A stretch of 64,000 bases of DNA from Monomorium pharaonis. Its lineage: Eukaryota > Arthropoda > Insecta > Hymenoptera > Formicidae. The position numbers were made by a program, and so were the translations under genes. Below are positions 10,995 through 25,145 of this stretch, in pieces (position 1 is the stretch's first letter; each line of letters opens with the position of its first letter). Location: contig NC_050473.1 in NCBI RefSeq assembly GCF_013373865.1, positions 1,426,001 to 1,490,000 on the forward strand, in the 5' to 3' direction. The notes under the pieces were generated by a model. The model had not been told where the DNA came from. It was given only the letters and a program-made list of their open reading frames with translations, and did not search any database.

Positions 10995-12280
10995 TGTTTA
11001 ATAAACAAGCACGCCGGTTGAAAATGATTACAGAGTCAAATAAAGGTGGCAGAAAAATTTAATAACTTTAAAATAATTTTGGCAGAATATAAAATTTAAT
11101 CTATGACAAGTCTGAATAATCTATGAATATTCTGATTACTTTATGACAATTCGGTTAATGACGGACGTTCACAACAAATATAGTAAATAACACATATGGA
11201 ATTACACACATATAGAATAGAATACATATAAGAATACACAACAATCAGAAATTACTAGGGTTAATAAATTATAAAATTATTCATACAATAACGTCAAACG
11301 GTTATTCAAATTAATAATCATGCATTCCATACCATAAGCTTTATGCAATCATATTATAATCGTAATATTTACAAATGAATCATAAAATTAGTTGAGAATG
11401 ATAAGCGTAATGAGAATTACGGAACATTACAGTGATTCTAGATTTTTACATCAATAGTATTTCAAATGAATTTACAATGTTTCAAGTAATTAACGCATAT
11501 GCAGAAGAAGGTTACACTGAAACTTTTGATTCATACATGTTTAACATTTATCAAAAAATGTCTCTAAACAGTTGATTGAATACGTCTGATAGTGACGCCA
11601 ACATGTGAACGCATCTAAATAGATTACGTTCGAAAGTACGACGGTATGAAAATGTCTCTGAATAATTGCTGAATAGTACAGCTGAATGGGAACCTCTGAA
11701 TTGAGTTCTGTCCTGTCGGTTCGCCGTCGTGCTAATCCGAAACAGGATGAAAACTTTCTCAAGAACTCAATTGAAAACTCTCTACAGAGGTTCCGTGTAC
11801 CTGGAGCTCGATCTCCTGGTCTCTCTCTCTCAGCAGGCCGTAGAATTTAGAGTCGAATGTCCCTCTCTCTCACTCTTTCTGCTCGTCGTGGTGACTGCAG
11901 GAATTGAACTCGAACTCTATCTTTCAGCAACCCGTAGGGTCTGCAGAAACTGATTATGCAGTGTACTTGGCCGTGGTAAGTCTCTACTTTGAATGTGCAA
12001 CCAATTTGCACGAGATACGTGGCACGTAACGAAAACCTTTACAATACGTGTGTATTGTAATCTGAATGAACGTCTTACTCTGACGCTCGTCTCAGAAAGA
12101 ATGAATGAAAATCTGACTGTCTGTTTGTAGCGTCGTCAAGAGAAATTGGGTCAAACAAAGCAAGATCAGACGTGAGTCGCGTCGAGGAGTCGGTCAACGT
12201 CCTCGGTATCAATCATGTACGAATGTACACAACTACATAGAAACCTTCTCATGCATATGCGTCCTTTAATTTTCTGAACA
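10995..12280 (-). repeat. 5' LTR of the BEL/Pao element
   Basis: A 1,286-bp LTR on the right in window coordinates. It would carry the element's promoter and RNA start; I do not place a TATA box or polyadenylation signal. It carries one copy of the 48-bp unit that is doubled in the other LTR. Confidence 0.97.
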
Positions 12281-12285
12281 CTCTG
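12281..12285. repeat. Target site duplication, right copy (CTCTG)
   Basis: Matches 4305-4309 and marks the far edge of the retrotransposon insertion. Confidence 0.93.
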
Positions 12286-12572
12286 GTACAGAACAAATAA
12301 TACAGACGCACAAAAATCTGTCTCTTTCTGTATGCAATTTATTTAACAACTTTATTATTAAAAAATGGTAACTATATATATATATATAAACGCGGAATGG
12401 AAAAGAAATATGATATAAAATGGATGATATTTTATAGAGATAAATTATTTAACAATTTTATAACATAGTTTTTTCTGAAAAAAGATATATTAATTTTCGC
12501 GTATACAGAAAAATAATTGAAAATAAATTTCATTTGACGAAGCACGCTGATTTTTTTTGTGAGCGTACGCAG

Positions 12573-12608
12573 CGGGGAGAGGGGGAGGAAGGGGGGGGGG
12601 GAGGGGGA
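12573..12608 (+). repeat. G-run tract with G-quadruplex potential
   Basis: Four or more runs of at least four G separated by one to several bases (GGGGAGAGGGGG then a ten-G run and GAGGGGG). This satisfies a quadruplex-forming pattern on the plus strand. No function is shown. Confidence 0.7.
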
Positions 12609-15600
12609 TGAATATCGGAAAACGGAGGGACAAACTACTCAATGAGGGAGACAAAGAGGCACGTGTCGGTCGTACTTGGGCGGAGCGGTAACAAAAGGAG
12701 GGGCGAATCAGAGAGTTTTAACAGCCAAGAAGCGGTATTATTCGCGCTACGTGCACTTCTCTAGCTTCTCAAAAGTTTGATTACGTTGAGTCACTACGGT
12801 GCAAAGGTTTCCGCCACTTTATTCGCCGAGTGACCGCCGAATCCTTTTGCGGCGGTCCGCAAGGGACTATCGATCAATCCGCATTTCCATTCTGCCTCAA
12901 CACGACCGAAGCGAAAAACGGAATACGCGGGGCGAAAAGACGCTGCGAGTTGAATACCAAGCAGTTTTCGGTTACAATTTGCGGCTGGAAGTACATCGAT
13001 TGTCCCCCGTGCCCCACCCGATTATCTCTATTCCCGTGTTTTCCTTTTCTCTGTTTTCTCTCTCTCTCTCTCTCTCTCTTGCTTTTTCTTTCTTGATCCA
13101 TCTTGCATCTCTCTTGACGGAGGCTGTACTCTTTTCTAGAATTTCTTCTGTACGTGTTCGACTGGACGGCAGCGGCGCGCCGTCCATCGGGCCGTGTGAT
13201 ATGCATAATGCAATAACGGATGGGGTGGAATAAAATGCAGATAAAGAAGTCACGTCAGTAAGGAAACGAAGAATGGAGGCGGACACGGTTTTTCGGCTTT
13301 CCCTTGATTAACGCCGCTAACCTTCCCGCATAAAATTTTGCATGCAACGCTCCCGCGGGCGGTCGCGTACGTTTTGTTGCGGCCGAATGACTGTAGACAT
13401 GTAAAATGTGAGACGCGACCGTTACCGCGAGACGTAATATTATCGCGAAATGCAAAACATGATAATTAATTTGTGAGCGAGAGTGGAACGGTGAGATGTA
13501 TCGCGAATTTAATTTCTACAGGAAACTTTGTGAAATTAAGCATAATTACAATTATTTTTTACGTACGTTGTTACGCCATGCGTTTGCGTTCGTGAACATG
13601 GCAGCAAATACATACAAAAATGTTATTAGCGATTATCGCGGTTTGTTCCGTTAAAAAGTCTAATTGGCCTTACCCGTAACGCCAAACCTCTTCGCGCGGC
13701 TTTGCGTTTGTCCGTTCGCTCCTTCTCCGCGTTCGCTGAAAGGGTTGCGGCACAACGTCTTTACTTTCGGTCGTTTGTCGTCGTTTTCGTGTGTTTGTAC
13801 GTACGTACGTACCATCGTGTATGAGCCATCTGGTACGGAAACGTCGCGGAAATATATCCGTAAAGGTTAAAGGCACGCGAACGCTCGCGGTGGAATCTTG
13901 CGCTCGCGGTAGAACGCTTCTCGATGTTGGTGAATCTGGACCAAATAGCGCAGCAAACTTTTCTACGCTTTCCTAACTGCTACAGCTATAAAATCTTAAA
14001 GATACCTTCCATTCGGGATAACGTTCCTCTGCAATCTCTCGTGGACAATCCCGAAGCTATTTCCAGTTTGAAAATGATAATGTAACGCGTAAGCCGTCTT
14101 CAAAGACTAAATTGGATGCTTTATTATATAAAATTATATGATAGCACAAAGCTATAGTCGAAGAAAGCTAAGATTCTAGCTTAGCAAATTATTACTATTA
14201 CTATTATTACTCTTTTATTATTGTGATAAAATGTCTACATTATGAAAAATACATATAGAGGAGAAACATTAAATTATAATGTGTTGGTACGATGGATAGT
14301 TTTAATTATTTTCCAACAAGTTCGGGAATTTAATGTAACAATTAAGTGTAACTTCATAGCTTTTAATTCCGTTTATAATGAGTAGTAAACGGAAATCGTG
14401 ACTAGATCAGAGAATGAAAGAAATTCAAGTCTTTATAAAAGTAAAAAGGTAAGAGAAATGTTTGTTACTTAAAACGGGCGGCCGTTCAATTTTTATTACT
14501 TATTTAATTTTTCTGCTACCTTGTTTTCTTGTCGATTCAGTAATTTTTCAATTCCCCGTCCGTATTTATCCGAAGTACGTTCATTAAATACCAATGCTAA
14601 GAGGGAGAAATAGTGGTGCAGGAAAGTGCATTAAAGATGCATTTTTTATTTTTCGCCGTCCGATACGATAATTAACGATAAGATGGATATACTCGGTTAG
14701 TGAAGTTCCGTTAATTAGGTCAACGATTTTCCTCGGTAACATTTAATACTTTGTTATCTTAAGGATTAAAATGTTAGATTTAATATTTTCAATATCAGGC
14801 ATTTTCTGTTAGAATTTTCCAACAGTATCACAAGCACAAGTACAACAATGTTTTTTTCCTGGACACTGGAAAGCGCATTGCAAATCTGCGAAACGTACGT
14901 TGGATAAAAATTTGAAAGAGCTGTCGGTGAAAGAGCACAATACCACGGACACCTAACCGAAATTCGACCCTTCGCGCGAGGGTAAGCGTGGATAAATCGA
15001 CGCTGGCGACCGACTCTTAAGAATCGAATTTCCCATACGCGTCACGTTTACTTTGCACGCTAAGGGGCTGAGAGCAAAGGGACGAAAACCGGGGAGAAAT
15101 TTGAGTTCTCCCCGGGGGTACGGAAAGCGGAGGAGCTTCTTCCATGGCTGGTGGGACACTGTAAAAGACTGTGGCGAGCAGGGCAGCACGAAGACGAATG
15201 GTTAACCGATAGAACGGGGTAGACAAACTAGTTCGCGATACGCAACCCTCCCTCGAGTCGCCATCGTTTCTTCCCTCTTGTCTCCACCCTCGTTTCCTCG
15301 CCGGCAAGAGAACGTCGTGCGATTTCCCCGACGGCGGCGTGCAACCGCGACTTTAACCTCCTGACCCAAGAACCGAGACTTAAATTAATACGCAGTCAGC
15401 TCCTCTCTTGATATCTTTTTGCGAAGAGAAAGAAATATGTCAATTTACAAATTTATTATTTTCTTATTTCAATCTGTCTTATTCCCTTAAACAATCCCCT
15501 TAAACAATGGAAGATGTAAAGTATCTTCAAAGTATTTCTTTCACCCCATTTTAATATTTCATTGTATTAGCTGCGAACATTTCTACCATTTTCACTACAA

Positions 15601-16586
15601 AATACAAATATAAGGCGCGCACGTGCGTTCACGTTTAGTCGCAAGCTCGTTCCGTGCAGGCGTCATTGCTGTGCGTCGAAAGTCGTTTACGTTAAAATGA
15701 AAGTGGTCTCCGGAAAATCGTTGTGAAGGCGTGGTTACGGACGCTTTTGCTTTGGCAATACTTTGGACAACAAAACTTGTCGTAATAATACAACTTTTTT
15801 ATGTACCGCGAGTTAAAGATTTTTTTCATTATTGCAAAAGAAAACTCAGCGAGGGTGGCAAATAAAAGTATCAGTTCTACTTCAAATACTTGTTTCGAAA
15901 TTAAAGTAATTAACAGATTGTCCCCGAAAATAAGGGATTAACGCTCCTCAGCTTTTGTTATAATTAATAAGCTTGATAAAATATACCTAACAAAATAACT
16001 ATTACATTATATGTAGCATTTTTTAATTCCAACTATTATTATAGAAATATTCTTTTTACATTAATTACGTATCGCTATTGCCGCTTTCTGAGAGTTTGCA
16101 CAAATTGACAAAAAGTCCAATTTACAATTATTCATGCTCTCGGAATTTTTGCACGAGGTATGCTAATGGCACATTTAATTATTACGCACGATGGTAAGCT
16201 TAATTGTGAACTTCGAATTAATCGATCGAACGTACAGGGGACATGTCCTTTGACCTTTTGCATCCGCAATGCATACCGCACTCACAAATGGGATCAAATT
16301 AACCTCGTCCATCCTACGGGATGTAAAACGCGATGACTTGGGAACTATCTACTATCAAGCATTTATACGTTACCCAATGCGCTCCGCTTCAGGACGATAA
16401 TTGCTAATTGAACTTGTCACGTAATCAAGCATTCAAGTTCCGGAGTGAGAACGCTCTCGCGAATAATTATATCATTTCGAATTTCTGATTAACAAGTTCT
16501 CGGATAATGATTCCCACAAAGTTCCGTTGAAATTACGGTTTAGTACTGAAAACACTTCTTTTTTAATTCGTTTCAATTATTTTTCG

Positions 16587-16589
<3 letters not shown>

Positions 16590-16621
<32 letters not shown>
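16590..16621. repeat. (CT)n microsatellite
   Basis: An uninterrupted CT run of about 32 bases. Confidence 0.95.
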
Positions 16622-16624
<3 letters not shown>

Positions 16625-17740
16625 ACTATATATCTATCTCTATTTTTCTTGTCAAGCAAACTTCGACTCCATATTCATCAAGGGCGTTGTTGAAATATTC
16701 CTCGAGCTCTGGGACAGCCTGTATAATTAATTGAAACTCATAATCCGCGAAATCTACTTGCGGATCTGAAAATCGAGGAAAACCGAGTTTCCCTTGTTGT
16801 CATACTTAAATATGCGTCGACGAGAAGAATAGTAAAACACTACTGATGTTCGGACGGTAATTAACAATATGGCTTAATTAAGTATCGACGATGGTGATGC
16901 TCGTGGGACGGCACGATACGCCGACCGTGTTCGATATCGTCGTATATCGTTGAATCGATACAATATACCGGAAGCGGGAACATGCGAACATTATCAGTGA
17001 CTCTCGCGATTGATAAGCTACGAGCAGTTTCCAGTCGGACGCTTTAGAATTCATCGAATGGAACATGTCGATTCAGCAATGTGAGCATGGAAAGCATGTA
17101 GAAGAAAGATAGAGGAAAGTTTGTCATATCTTCTTCTTCGTATATATGTATATAATATATAAATATATGTATGTATATATATATATATACACACACACAC
17201 AAAACTTTATTTATAATGTGTCTACCTTTGTAATTATGTCAGAGATTTTTTGTGTCCGAAAATTCAGATTACTGATTAAAAGTGCTTGTTGGTCGCAAAC
17301 ACTTTCGAAGCAAACGTTTTTCTATTATTGTTCATAAAAAGTTCGTCATTTTGCATTTTGTTTACTCGTCTGTTTTCCTCCCTTGTCTGTATTCTTTATA
17401 AATATTCTAGCAATCGACGAGTCACATGTTCCTGATATTACCATTTCAATTTATTTGTTAATTTTAATTTTTTTTTTTTAGTTTTTTATTTTGGAAGCAT
17501 TACCTTTTTTCATTTGCACGGACTTAAATAACGACCGACATTTATAGATTCATCGTATTAGTAGAATATTTGATGTTGCGAAATTAATGTGTAATAACGG
17601 GAAACATCGAATGATTGCATTTCCCAGAATAGGCAGACATAAATAGTCGCATGCTGCCACTTCAATGATTACTATTAAGCGACATTAATTTCGTCGGCTA
17701 TTGCCATCGATGCATAAACGTTTAATTTTCCTCGTGACAG

Positions 17741-17972
17741 CACATTTAACAATCTCTATACAAGGAAATATTTTAGCGTACACTGTACTTTGCTTGATTT
17801 TTTTCACGAGTTTGTTTTATTATATTACATGTTGATCCCATTTTTTGCGAGAAAGATGGTACATTTAACCATCTCTATAAAAGATGAAATGTTCCGGAAA
17901 TGTACCGTACACTCATACTGTACCTTGCTTGAATTTTCATTTGTTTTATTATATTACGTGTAGATTTTATTT
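17741..17972. repeat. Diverged tandem duplication, unit about 110-120 bp
   Basis: Unit 1 starts CACATTTAACAATCTCTATA (17741). Unit 2 starts TACATTTAACCATCTCTATA (about 17860). Both continue through GTACACT..TGTAC.TTGCTTGA and TTTGTTTTATTATATTAC. The differences between the units indicate an old duplication. Confidence 0.72.
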
Positions 17973-19873
17973 TCACAATTTCCATGAATAAAATCTGTCG
18001 AATAAAATCTTTGCTGAATACGATAATAATTATAGATATGGAGTGAAAACGAGGAATTAAATATTACGAACATTAATTGCATTCGTACTCCTGAGTCACA
18101 CTGGAACTATATACCAGCTTATTTACAGAGAGAAAAGAGAAAACAAGAGAAAGGAAGAGAGAGAGAGAGATTGCCGCAGATAATTCCAGTTTTCTGTGCT
18201 TTAATCTTGATGCTGCGTATACGCTGCAACAATTGTTTCGTTATATTCATCACAAAGCTATCCGTAAAAAGAAGGCACGAACAAAAAATCAATGGTACTT
18301 CGGCGGTATGCGGCGATGCGAGGCGATTTCGCTCCGTGCAATTAAACGCCGCATAATCTGCGCGCCCGAAATACAATTTGGCGGTCGAGCTAATTATCAA
18401 AGTGCCGCTAACGAGCAATGAATTATATCTACGTATTTAGTGACTCGTAATCCGAAGCGCGGCCGCGCCACTTTTGTTGCGACCCGGTTGAAATGCTCGT
18501 CCGATTTCCAATTTTATTGTGTGCACGCGCCGGAGAATTTCGCTGACAACGCCCCCGTAAGCGTTTCTAGCGTTTATTCAACTGTGATAGCTACGAAATT
18601 AACGTAACCTCGTTCAGCCAGCTGAGTCGATTTACATGCGGTCGACACGCATATATTCGCAGCGCGTGTACGTTTCAAAACGTCGAAAAATGGCCTGCGC
18701 AATTCTTCGCCGAAGCGTGTAAAACTCGATGCAAAATGTGTAGAAGGGTGTTAAATGTGTAAAAAATATTATTTTACCAGACCAAGTCTGGCATCGCTTG
18801 ATCTTACATGCTGGTGAGCGTCAAGCAGATGTTAAATAAATACCATCAACATCGCGGGAGGTAACCATTTTTATGGAATGTGTATATATAAATATCCGAA
18901 GGTACGTTGTACATCGTGTGCACATTTCGCGTCTACGCCTATTTCCGTTGAGATATGATCTCGCGCAATATCTTACGATATTGATGATATTCGATGAGTA
19001 ATTAAATTTAGGAATACCCTACAAATGTATTGTAAGAATAGTTCTGTAAGAGGATCCTTTATTTGAAAATTTATCCTAGAAATGTAGAAATTTAAATCAA
19101 CTGTCTTCTATCGCATATTGTTTTTTTAATAGCCTATGTGAAAATAGGACTCGACATACATAGTTGGCTGTAATTAACAATGCACAGACAGCCAATTCTG
19201 GTCAGCTGACATTTTGTGCCGATCCATCGTAATCCTGAAAAACTCAATTAAGAGTGATGCTAAGCACGTCGAAATATCACCGTGGCGGATGAAGGTTTCG
19301 CAAGAAAATTTATCGATTAGTAGATGAAAGGGAGTAAGGTGAAACCTTACCTTCCTTGTCGTCAAGAGGGAGAGAAGCGTCTTAACGGAGAAGGCTGATG
19401 GCGCTTGAAAGTGGTTCGACACGTTCTGATGAACTATAGGATATCGGAAATCCGTTATGCCCTTAAAGATCATTAATTGGTAGTAGTTAGCCACCTTAAC
19501 TGTCAAACGAGTCCCCTTTTACGATCTACAAAATTTCAGAATATTTCGGGACTCGAGCATAAAACAATGAAAAATAGCATATTTCAGAATCTCTCGAAAA
19601 AAAAAAAGATCGTTTCAAACGTGTAACACCTAAGACAGAGGGTCAAGATTGCAACGTGGCGCTGCTTGAATAATTTCAGCTTTTAGCCTCGCCAGTCACA
19701 AGTTTTTATCTCACTCGATTATATTTAAAATATCTTCTTCATTGAGAATAGATGTGACTGTAATATTTCAGAGGCAAATTAATTTACTTTGAAAGAGATT
19801 CTAATCAACATTTGCTTTCTCGAATTTTTTTCACAAAATATTGAAATTTTATATATATATTATTTTGCACCTA

Positions 19874-19900
19874 ACACACACACACACACACACACACACA
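19874..19900. repeat. (AC)n microsatellite
   Basis: An uninterrupted AC run of about 27 bases. Confidence 0.93.
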
Positions 19901-21334
19901 AGTGTTATTACATTTTTTACGAACAATTTATAACATATTATTTATTCCTTCAAAAAAGTCGTACATAAAATAAAAGTTAATTTTTTTAGTCATCATTTAT
20001 TCGTTTCCGCTTGATGCAATCTTTATTAAAAGATTAGAACGCAAAACACGCACAGGATTCCGTTAATCGTGTGCGAGTCGTCTCGAAAATTCTACAAGCA
20101 ATAAAAAATGCAGAAGTATAGGATAAGGACAACGTGAATTGCGCGCGACATCGTAATCCTCGTGAGAGGCTTATCGGACGGGGGACACCGCGTTCACGTG
20201 TATTGTCGCATTCGTCTGTACAGGATGCACGATGCACATCCGGACGTGAATAAAACAACATTCTTCCTGTACCAGCCGAGTGGGACAACGGCAATTAGCG
20301 CCTCCGGCTGGCAATATGCGCATAAACCGACGGAAAAATATATACGAGAAATGCTAATGTACGTACATACGCGTACGCGCGCGCAACCCCTCTAGATTAC
20401 CGCAAAGCTCCGCTAAAAGCATCTCTTTCTCATGTCATCATCCTGTTTTGTCACCGGCGAATGTGTTCGCAGCAAAACTGATCGGGTTTCTTTCACAATG
20501 AAAGCCTTATTGTTTTAATATAAGTTGTATATTCACATCTCTACAATTATGCATCTGATATTTTGATTTGATACAATTTCGCTCGTTGAGATTAATGCTG
20601 GGTATGTCTTTCTTGGAAGTTGGAGAATATAAATCGGAAAGCGCAATGCTTTCAATATAATAAGATAAAATAAACGCGACAAAGTTATAATTGACAAGGA
20701 TTGCATGATAAAAGCTGAAGAGGAGTGGGTTTTTGCAACAATCGCGCGTGATAGAAAGCAATAAGGTTTTCCTACAGATACTTCTGGCTGAGATAAAATA
20801 TCCTGCGAAAGGATGAAAAGGTGTGATGTTATCGTAAGAAACAGCCTCATGGACGATTCGATTGTCGTGAACGGAGATTGTCGAGATAAAATTGCGCGGA
20901 TGTAGGCACAATCCCATGGGATAAATAGACTATTCGTTCCCATTGACCCTTAGGATGATTGTCTCAAGATAAACCTGCTGAAAATTGGTAACTGATGCGA
21001 ATCGTGCTGCGACATCAGCATAAATGAATTACATTATCTGTAACAACGTACGCGAATAACATTATTAGGCAATTTAAAAAAAATCATAATAGCGTTTAGT
21101 AGACATGACTTTTTTATTCGGCATGTTGAATAATCGTCAATTAAAATTTAGATTACAAGGAACATATTACAAATACTAGAAAAAAATTTTAATAAGTCGT
21201 CTAAGCTTGTAGAAAATAATTTCAAGAACCGAAAATGTATCAAAAAGAACTGTAAATCGAAACTAATTTCATGATCCGGTTATGATTTCGGTGTTTTATA
21301 TTTAACAGATTTTCAATACGGTTTTGGTCCGACT

Positions 21335-21360
21335 AAAAAAAAAAAAAAAAAAAAAAAAAA
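21335..21360. repeat. Poly(A) run
   Basis: 26 consecutive A on the plus strand. No retroelement body was recognised upstream of it, so I do not call it a retroposon tail. Confidence 0.9.
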
Positions 21361-24300
21361 CGGTTACGCAACAGTTAACAGTTGCTGTTCCGGTTTGATA
21401 CTTGCTTTTTTTAATCGGCTTAAGATTCGTAATACTATTGATCGGGATAATGTTACGTATGAAATGCGTCTTTCATGTTGCTAGTTAAAAATTGCCAATT
21501 TTTAATAATTAAATCGTGTTTTTATCTTGAAATCAAACGAATCGAATGCCACTGGCACAGCAATTATATTCACTTATATTTATAGAGGTAATATATTTAT
21601 ATTTATATAAAAATAAAATTATATTTATAAAGATAGCAGTCGATAATCTGACTCTGTTCGGTAAAATAAAATGTTAAATGTATTGTATCGATGCACTATT
21701 TTCAGTTAATTGCCTTATAATAAATACATATTTGATACTTTCGAATACACTTCATAGTTTCATTTAAATTCCAATGTGCGAAAAATATTAACTTTACTAC
21801 TTGCTTATGATTTGGACTGTCCGATTTTGTTGATATATTTATTCGAGAATAATTATTCGCGCGATTTAAATTCAATTTCAAAACTATATAAAATATATTA
21901 TGGAAATTACATTTTGATGGGTAATTAGAAATAATCGAGAATAACTGTATAATCAAGCTGGAATCAATCTAGCATTTATCGAACTAACCAAAATCATGTT
22001 ATGGCAATGCTTTACAGGCGCCTCGTGTAACGATTTGTATTTCCCAGTAGAATATACCGCGAGGGTGTTTCGATTTCTCAGATGTGTGTTGCAATATGTT
22101 TTCATGATGTGTGTATGTGTGTGAGAGAGAAAGGGAAAGAGAGAGAAAGGCTAAGAGTAATTTACCTTCCATCTTTTCGTGTCAAAATCTTATTTTATTC
22201 AGCATAAAATTAGGTCAGAATCTTCTTACGCGGGATTCATTTACGCGGGATAATTGACCGGTAATTTTATTAATTCCGCTCGTAGCGCTTCGTGTTTGAT
22301 TTGCTAGCGGGTACTAACGTGGTAAATCTCGCCCGACATCGATTCCAATGATTTGCACGTCAAGCAATATAACATCACAACGAAATAGTAGAATGATCGA
22401 TTTTTCATCAAACGAGACAACATCCACACTATTCTGGACAATGCTGTTTTATTTATTTACGGTCCCTAGTAAATATTGTTTTACACACACACAGACAGTT
22501 AGAGTTACCTACCATTCTACTACTTTATTTGAGACGAATAGACGTTTATATTTGGCGCCTATCTTTATTACTATAAAGTCTCAATAATGTATTTCTTGAA
22601 TACTATAAGATTATTATTAATTGTTATAATTTGTGTTCAAATTTTTATTTTTATAACTATAATATGAGGTTATTTATTTTATTCAGTATCCTTCACTTTT
22701 CTTAAATTTATTATATGTTAAAGGGCGTATGTAGAATAAATCTGTCCATCTACCTATCTGCATTTGGCGAGCTCCGAGAAAGGAAATTCGCATAAATCGT
22801 ATTTGCGCGGCGACAGCGGAATCGGTATGCAAAGGCCAACTATGCGGTGCGGCGTCAGGAACCGGTGTGAGAACCAGGAACGCAGGATGCAGAGTCGACA
22901 GTGTTTGACCCACCGTCCTGAACCCGGCCCGGCCGGAAGCCTTCGAGCCCGACAACTATGGCATTTCATGTCGGCCGCGTATCATAAATTAACAGAAGAC
23001 ATAACGGGTGCGGGCGATACGCACACACGACAACCGCAATAAAACGACGCGCGACAGAAATGAGATAGCAAATCTCATCTGATCAAACTCGAATATATCT
23101 ATTTACGAGGCTTTGCTTTCGTCTTTGCCATTTCATCTTTCATTATTAAGGATGAAGATCTCTCTCTCTCTCTCTCTCTTACTTCGTTCCCACTAAGAAG
23201 ACATCCTTATCTACGGACTAGCTCCTCCTTATCTGCTCGGATATCACTGCACAAGTTCTCGAACAAGGGACATCTTCAGGTCGCCGAAACTTCCGCGGCA
23301 ACTCGTATTCGTCCGGCAGGACCAACCGAGTGAGGTCCTCTCGGAAACTATGAAGTGAGTTGGATAAGGATCCAAGGAAGCGAATCTCGGAGAGAACAAA
23401 GAGAGATAAAGTTAGAGGGAAAGAGAGAGAACAGTTGTTAGTAGATAGGTATATCGGTCCCCCGGAATCTGGACGATGGCGCACTTAATGAAAGACTTTG
23501 GACGGAAATTGAAGCGAACGTTAAAATTTAAGGGTGCGCGAAACAATGCAGAGGACGAGTACCAGTGATTATGCTATGGCAATTTCATGTGTTTATAATA
23601 TTTAGCATTGTAAACTTTCAAGCCACTATTAAGACGATTGGTATAGTTGGGCGAGAACTCCGTTTGCAATTTTAACTCGATTAATTTAATTTTTATTCCA
23701 TGCAGTGTGTTACGTGTCCTGTGTTTCCTCGTTCGCGTTATTAATCCTTAATGAAAGCTTAATTAATTCCGACCTTCGATGTGAACTTAGCGTTCGATAT
23801 CCCGCGACATTCAATTTGTCCGGCAATATCGGACAGAAACGAGCGTTCCCGCATAGGATAACTACATTCGGAGCGTGCTTCTGCAGTAGCATGTTGAAAA
23901 CGCATCCGAACCGTTATTGCGCGGTACAGGTCCATATGCCTTTCGAGTAATGCGTATCGACCTTACTGGAAGGATGCAAATATTTACACGTCGCCGGGTC
24001 TGGGTGTCCAATTATCGCAGCTCGAGGCGTTTTATCTCGCACGCTAACTTCGCAACGATATGCAAAGTGACTCTATTAATTCCTCCGTACGGGAAGGAAG
24101 GAAGGAACGCTCGCTCGGAGAGCGCACGCGCTCGAAAGTTGTATCTGATGTGGCGTCGTATATCCCGTTCGCTAGTCCTGAATTTAGATCTCGCGTATGC
24201 TTTGTAATTTATTCTATTACACGTGCCATCGGAAACCGCGACAGCGATATCAGTTTACGAGTCGCTGTCTCGCACACGCGCGTTACATATGTCAAAAGAC

Positions 24301-24922
24301 GACAGTTTGCTTTGCGCGACGACGAATTATGCTTTCGGAGTGTGAACAGTTGCACCTTTTACCTTCCAATGCAAAGACGAAACCTACGATTCTTTCGTCC
24401 GTACTTGTTATGATTTCCACTGTTCCTACAGTTCCAAATTTCTCACGTAACAGAACGTTTCGTTTCTTTATAAAAACTTAATATTCTCTTCGATTAACAT
24501 ACACGTGGAATATAACATTTTACTTGTAGTTTTTATCTTTCCAGATCTTTTCAAATTTTTTTACAAATTGAGAAAAAAAATTATTTGTTCGTATACTACG
24601 ACAACGTGTATTTATGCTAATCAAGAAGAGGATTTGCTTATTTTATAAGTTGCACCAACAGCGCGTTGAAAACTCTTGGTTAGGTGGTTGGGAGCGTGAT
24701 TGTACGTTTTAACCGATATTTTGGTAATTATCAGCACGCCAAATACAAACGAACTATTAATTACATATCCCGGTAATATGGGCAATCCTTAATCAAGCAC
24801 ACAAAAGATTCTAGGACTAAGCTTAACAAGCGTGAAATCACAGTCGTGATTCTCACAGTCGATTTTTTTTCTCCATTTTTTTTCCACCCGGCTTCTAATT
24901 CTGGTGTCATTTTTCTTTGCAG

Positions 24923-25145
24923 ATGACACTACAAGTATCGTGGGTACGGCACAGAGACGTCCATTTGCTCACGATTGGCCGTTACACGTACACGAACGAC
25001 CAGCGATTTCGAGCGATTCACAACGCTCATTCGGACGACTGGACGCTCCAAATAAAGTATCCGCAGCATCGAGATAGCGGTATTTACGAGTGCCAGGTCT
25101 CCACGACGCCCCACATGAGTCATCTAGTCCATTTAAATGTAATCG
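24923..25145 (+). CDS. dpr: Internal exon of a Dpr-family immunoglobulin protein (Dpr8/Dpr9-like)
   Basis: A 223-nt exon after TTTCTTTGCAG (AG at 24921-24922) and before the donor gtaagt (25146-25151). It encodes 74 residues plus one base, with a phase 0 acceptor and phase 1 donor. It carries the second part of the N-terminal Ig domain: the conserved Trp in VSWVRHRD, then TIGRYTYTNDQRFRAIH, DDWTLQIKYPQ and DSGIYECQVSTTP, where Cys closes the Ig disulfide, ending HLNVI. This is the signature of the insect Dpr family, cell-surface proteins that pair with DIPs in synaptic partner recognition. The LQVSWVRHRD start and STTPHMSH suggest the Dpr8/Dpr9 group; the paralogue is tentative and the symbol is given at family level. 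The other exons (signal peptide, first Cys, second Ig domain) were not found. The exon is GC-richer than its surroundings. Confidence 0.92.

Larger units (their letters stand above)
4310..12280 (-). mobile_element. Complete BEL/Pao LTR retrotransposon
   Basis: A 7,971-bp element read on the minus strand: 5' LTR 10995-12280, primer binding site 10972-10989, gag 10925-9573, pol 9572-5682, 3' LTR 5643-4310. LTR ends are TG..CA. It is flanked by the 5-bp duplication CTCTG (4305-4309 and 12281-12285), which fits BEL/Pao integrases. Domain order protease, RT, RNase H, integrase and the Gag motif LPKFNGTPSDWLSF place it in BEL/Pao (Pao-type Gag, DUF1759 and DUF1758 families). There is no env frame. 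All catalytic residues I checked are present. Apart from one 48-bp length difference the LTRs look identical by eye, so the insertion is probably recent. It may be autonomous and active, but that is not proven. Confidence 0.97.
12286..17740. other. Noncoding stretch with microsatellites and a G-rich tract
   Basis: No gene recognised. The part from about 12.56 to 13.95 kb is richer in G+C and CpG and could include a promoter or untranslated exon, but I see nothing decisive. The rest is AT-rich. Simple repeats: (CT)n at 13055-13079, (CT)n at 16590-16621, and mixed (TA)n/(CA)n at 17141-17200. Confidence 0.55.
17973..24922. other. Noncoding stretch, probably intronic or upstream to the dpr exon
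   Basis: No further exon recognised. Simple repeats: (GA)n near 18155-18170, (AC)n at 19874-19900, a 26-base poly(A) at 21335-21360 and (TC)n at 23160-23180. The last 60 bases before the exon are pyrimidine-rich and end in TTTCTTTGCAG, a strong acceptor. Upstream dpr exons may lie here but would be too short or too diverged for me to see. Confidence 0.55.
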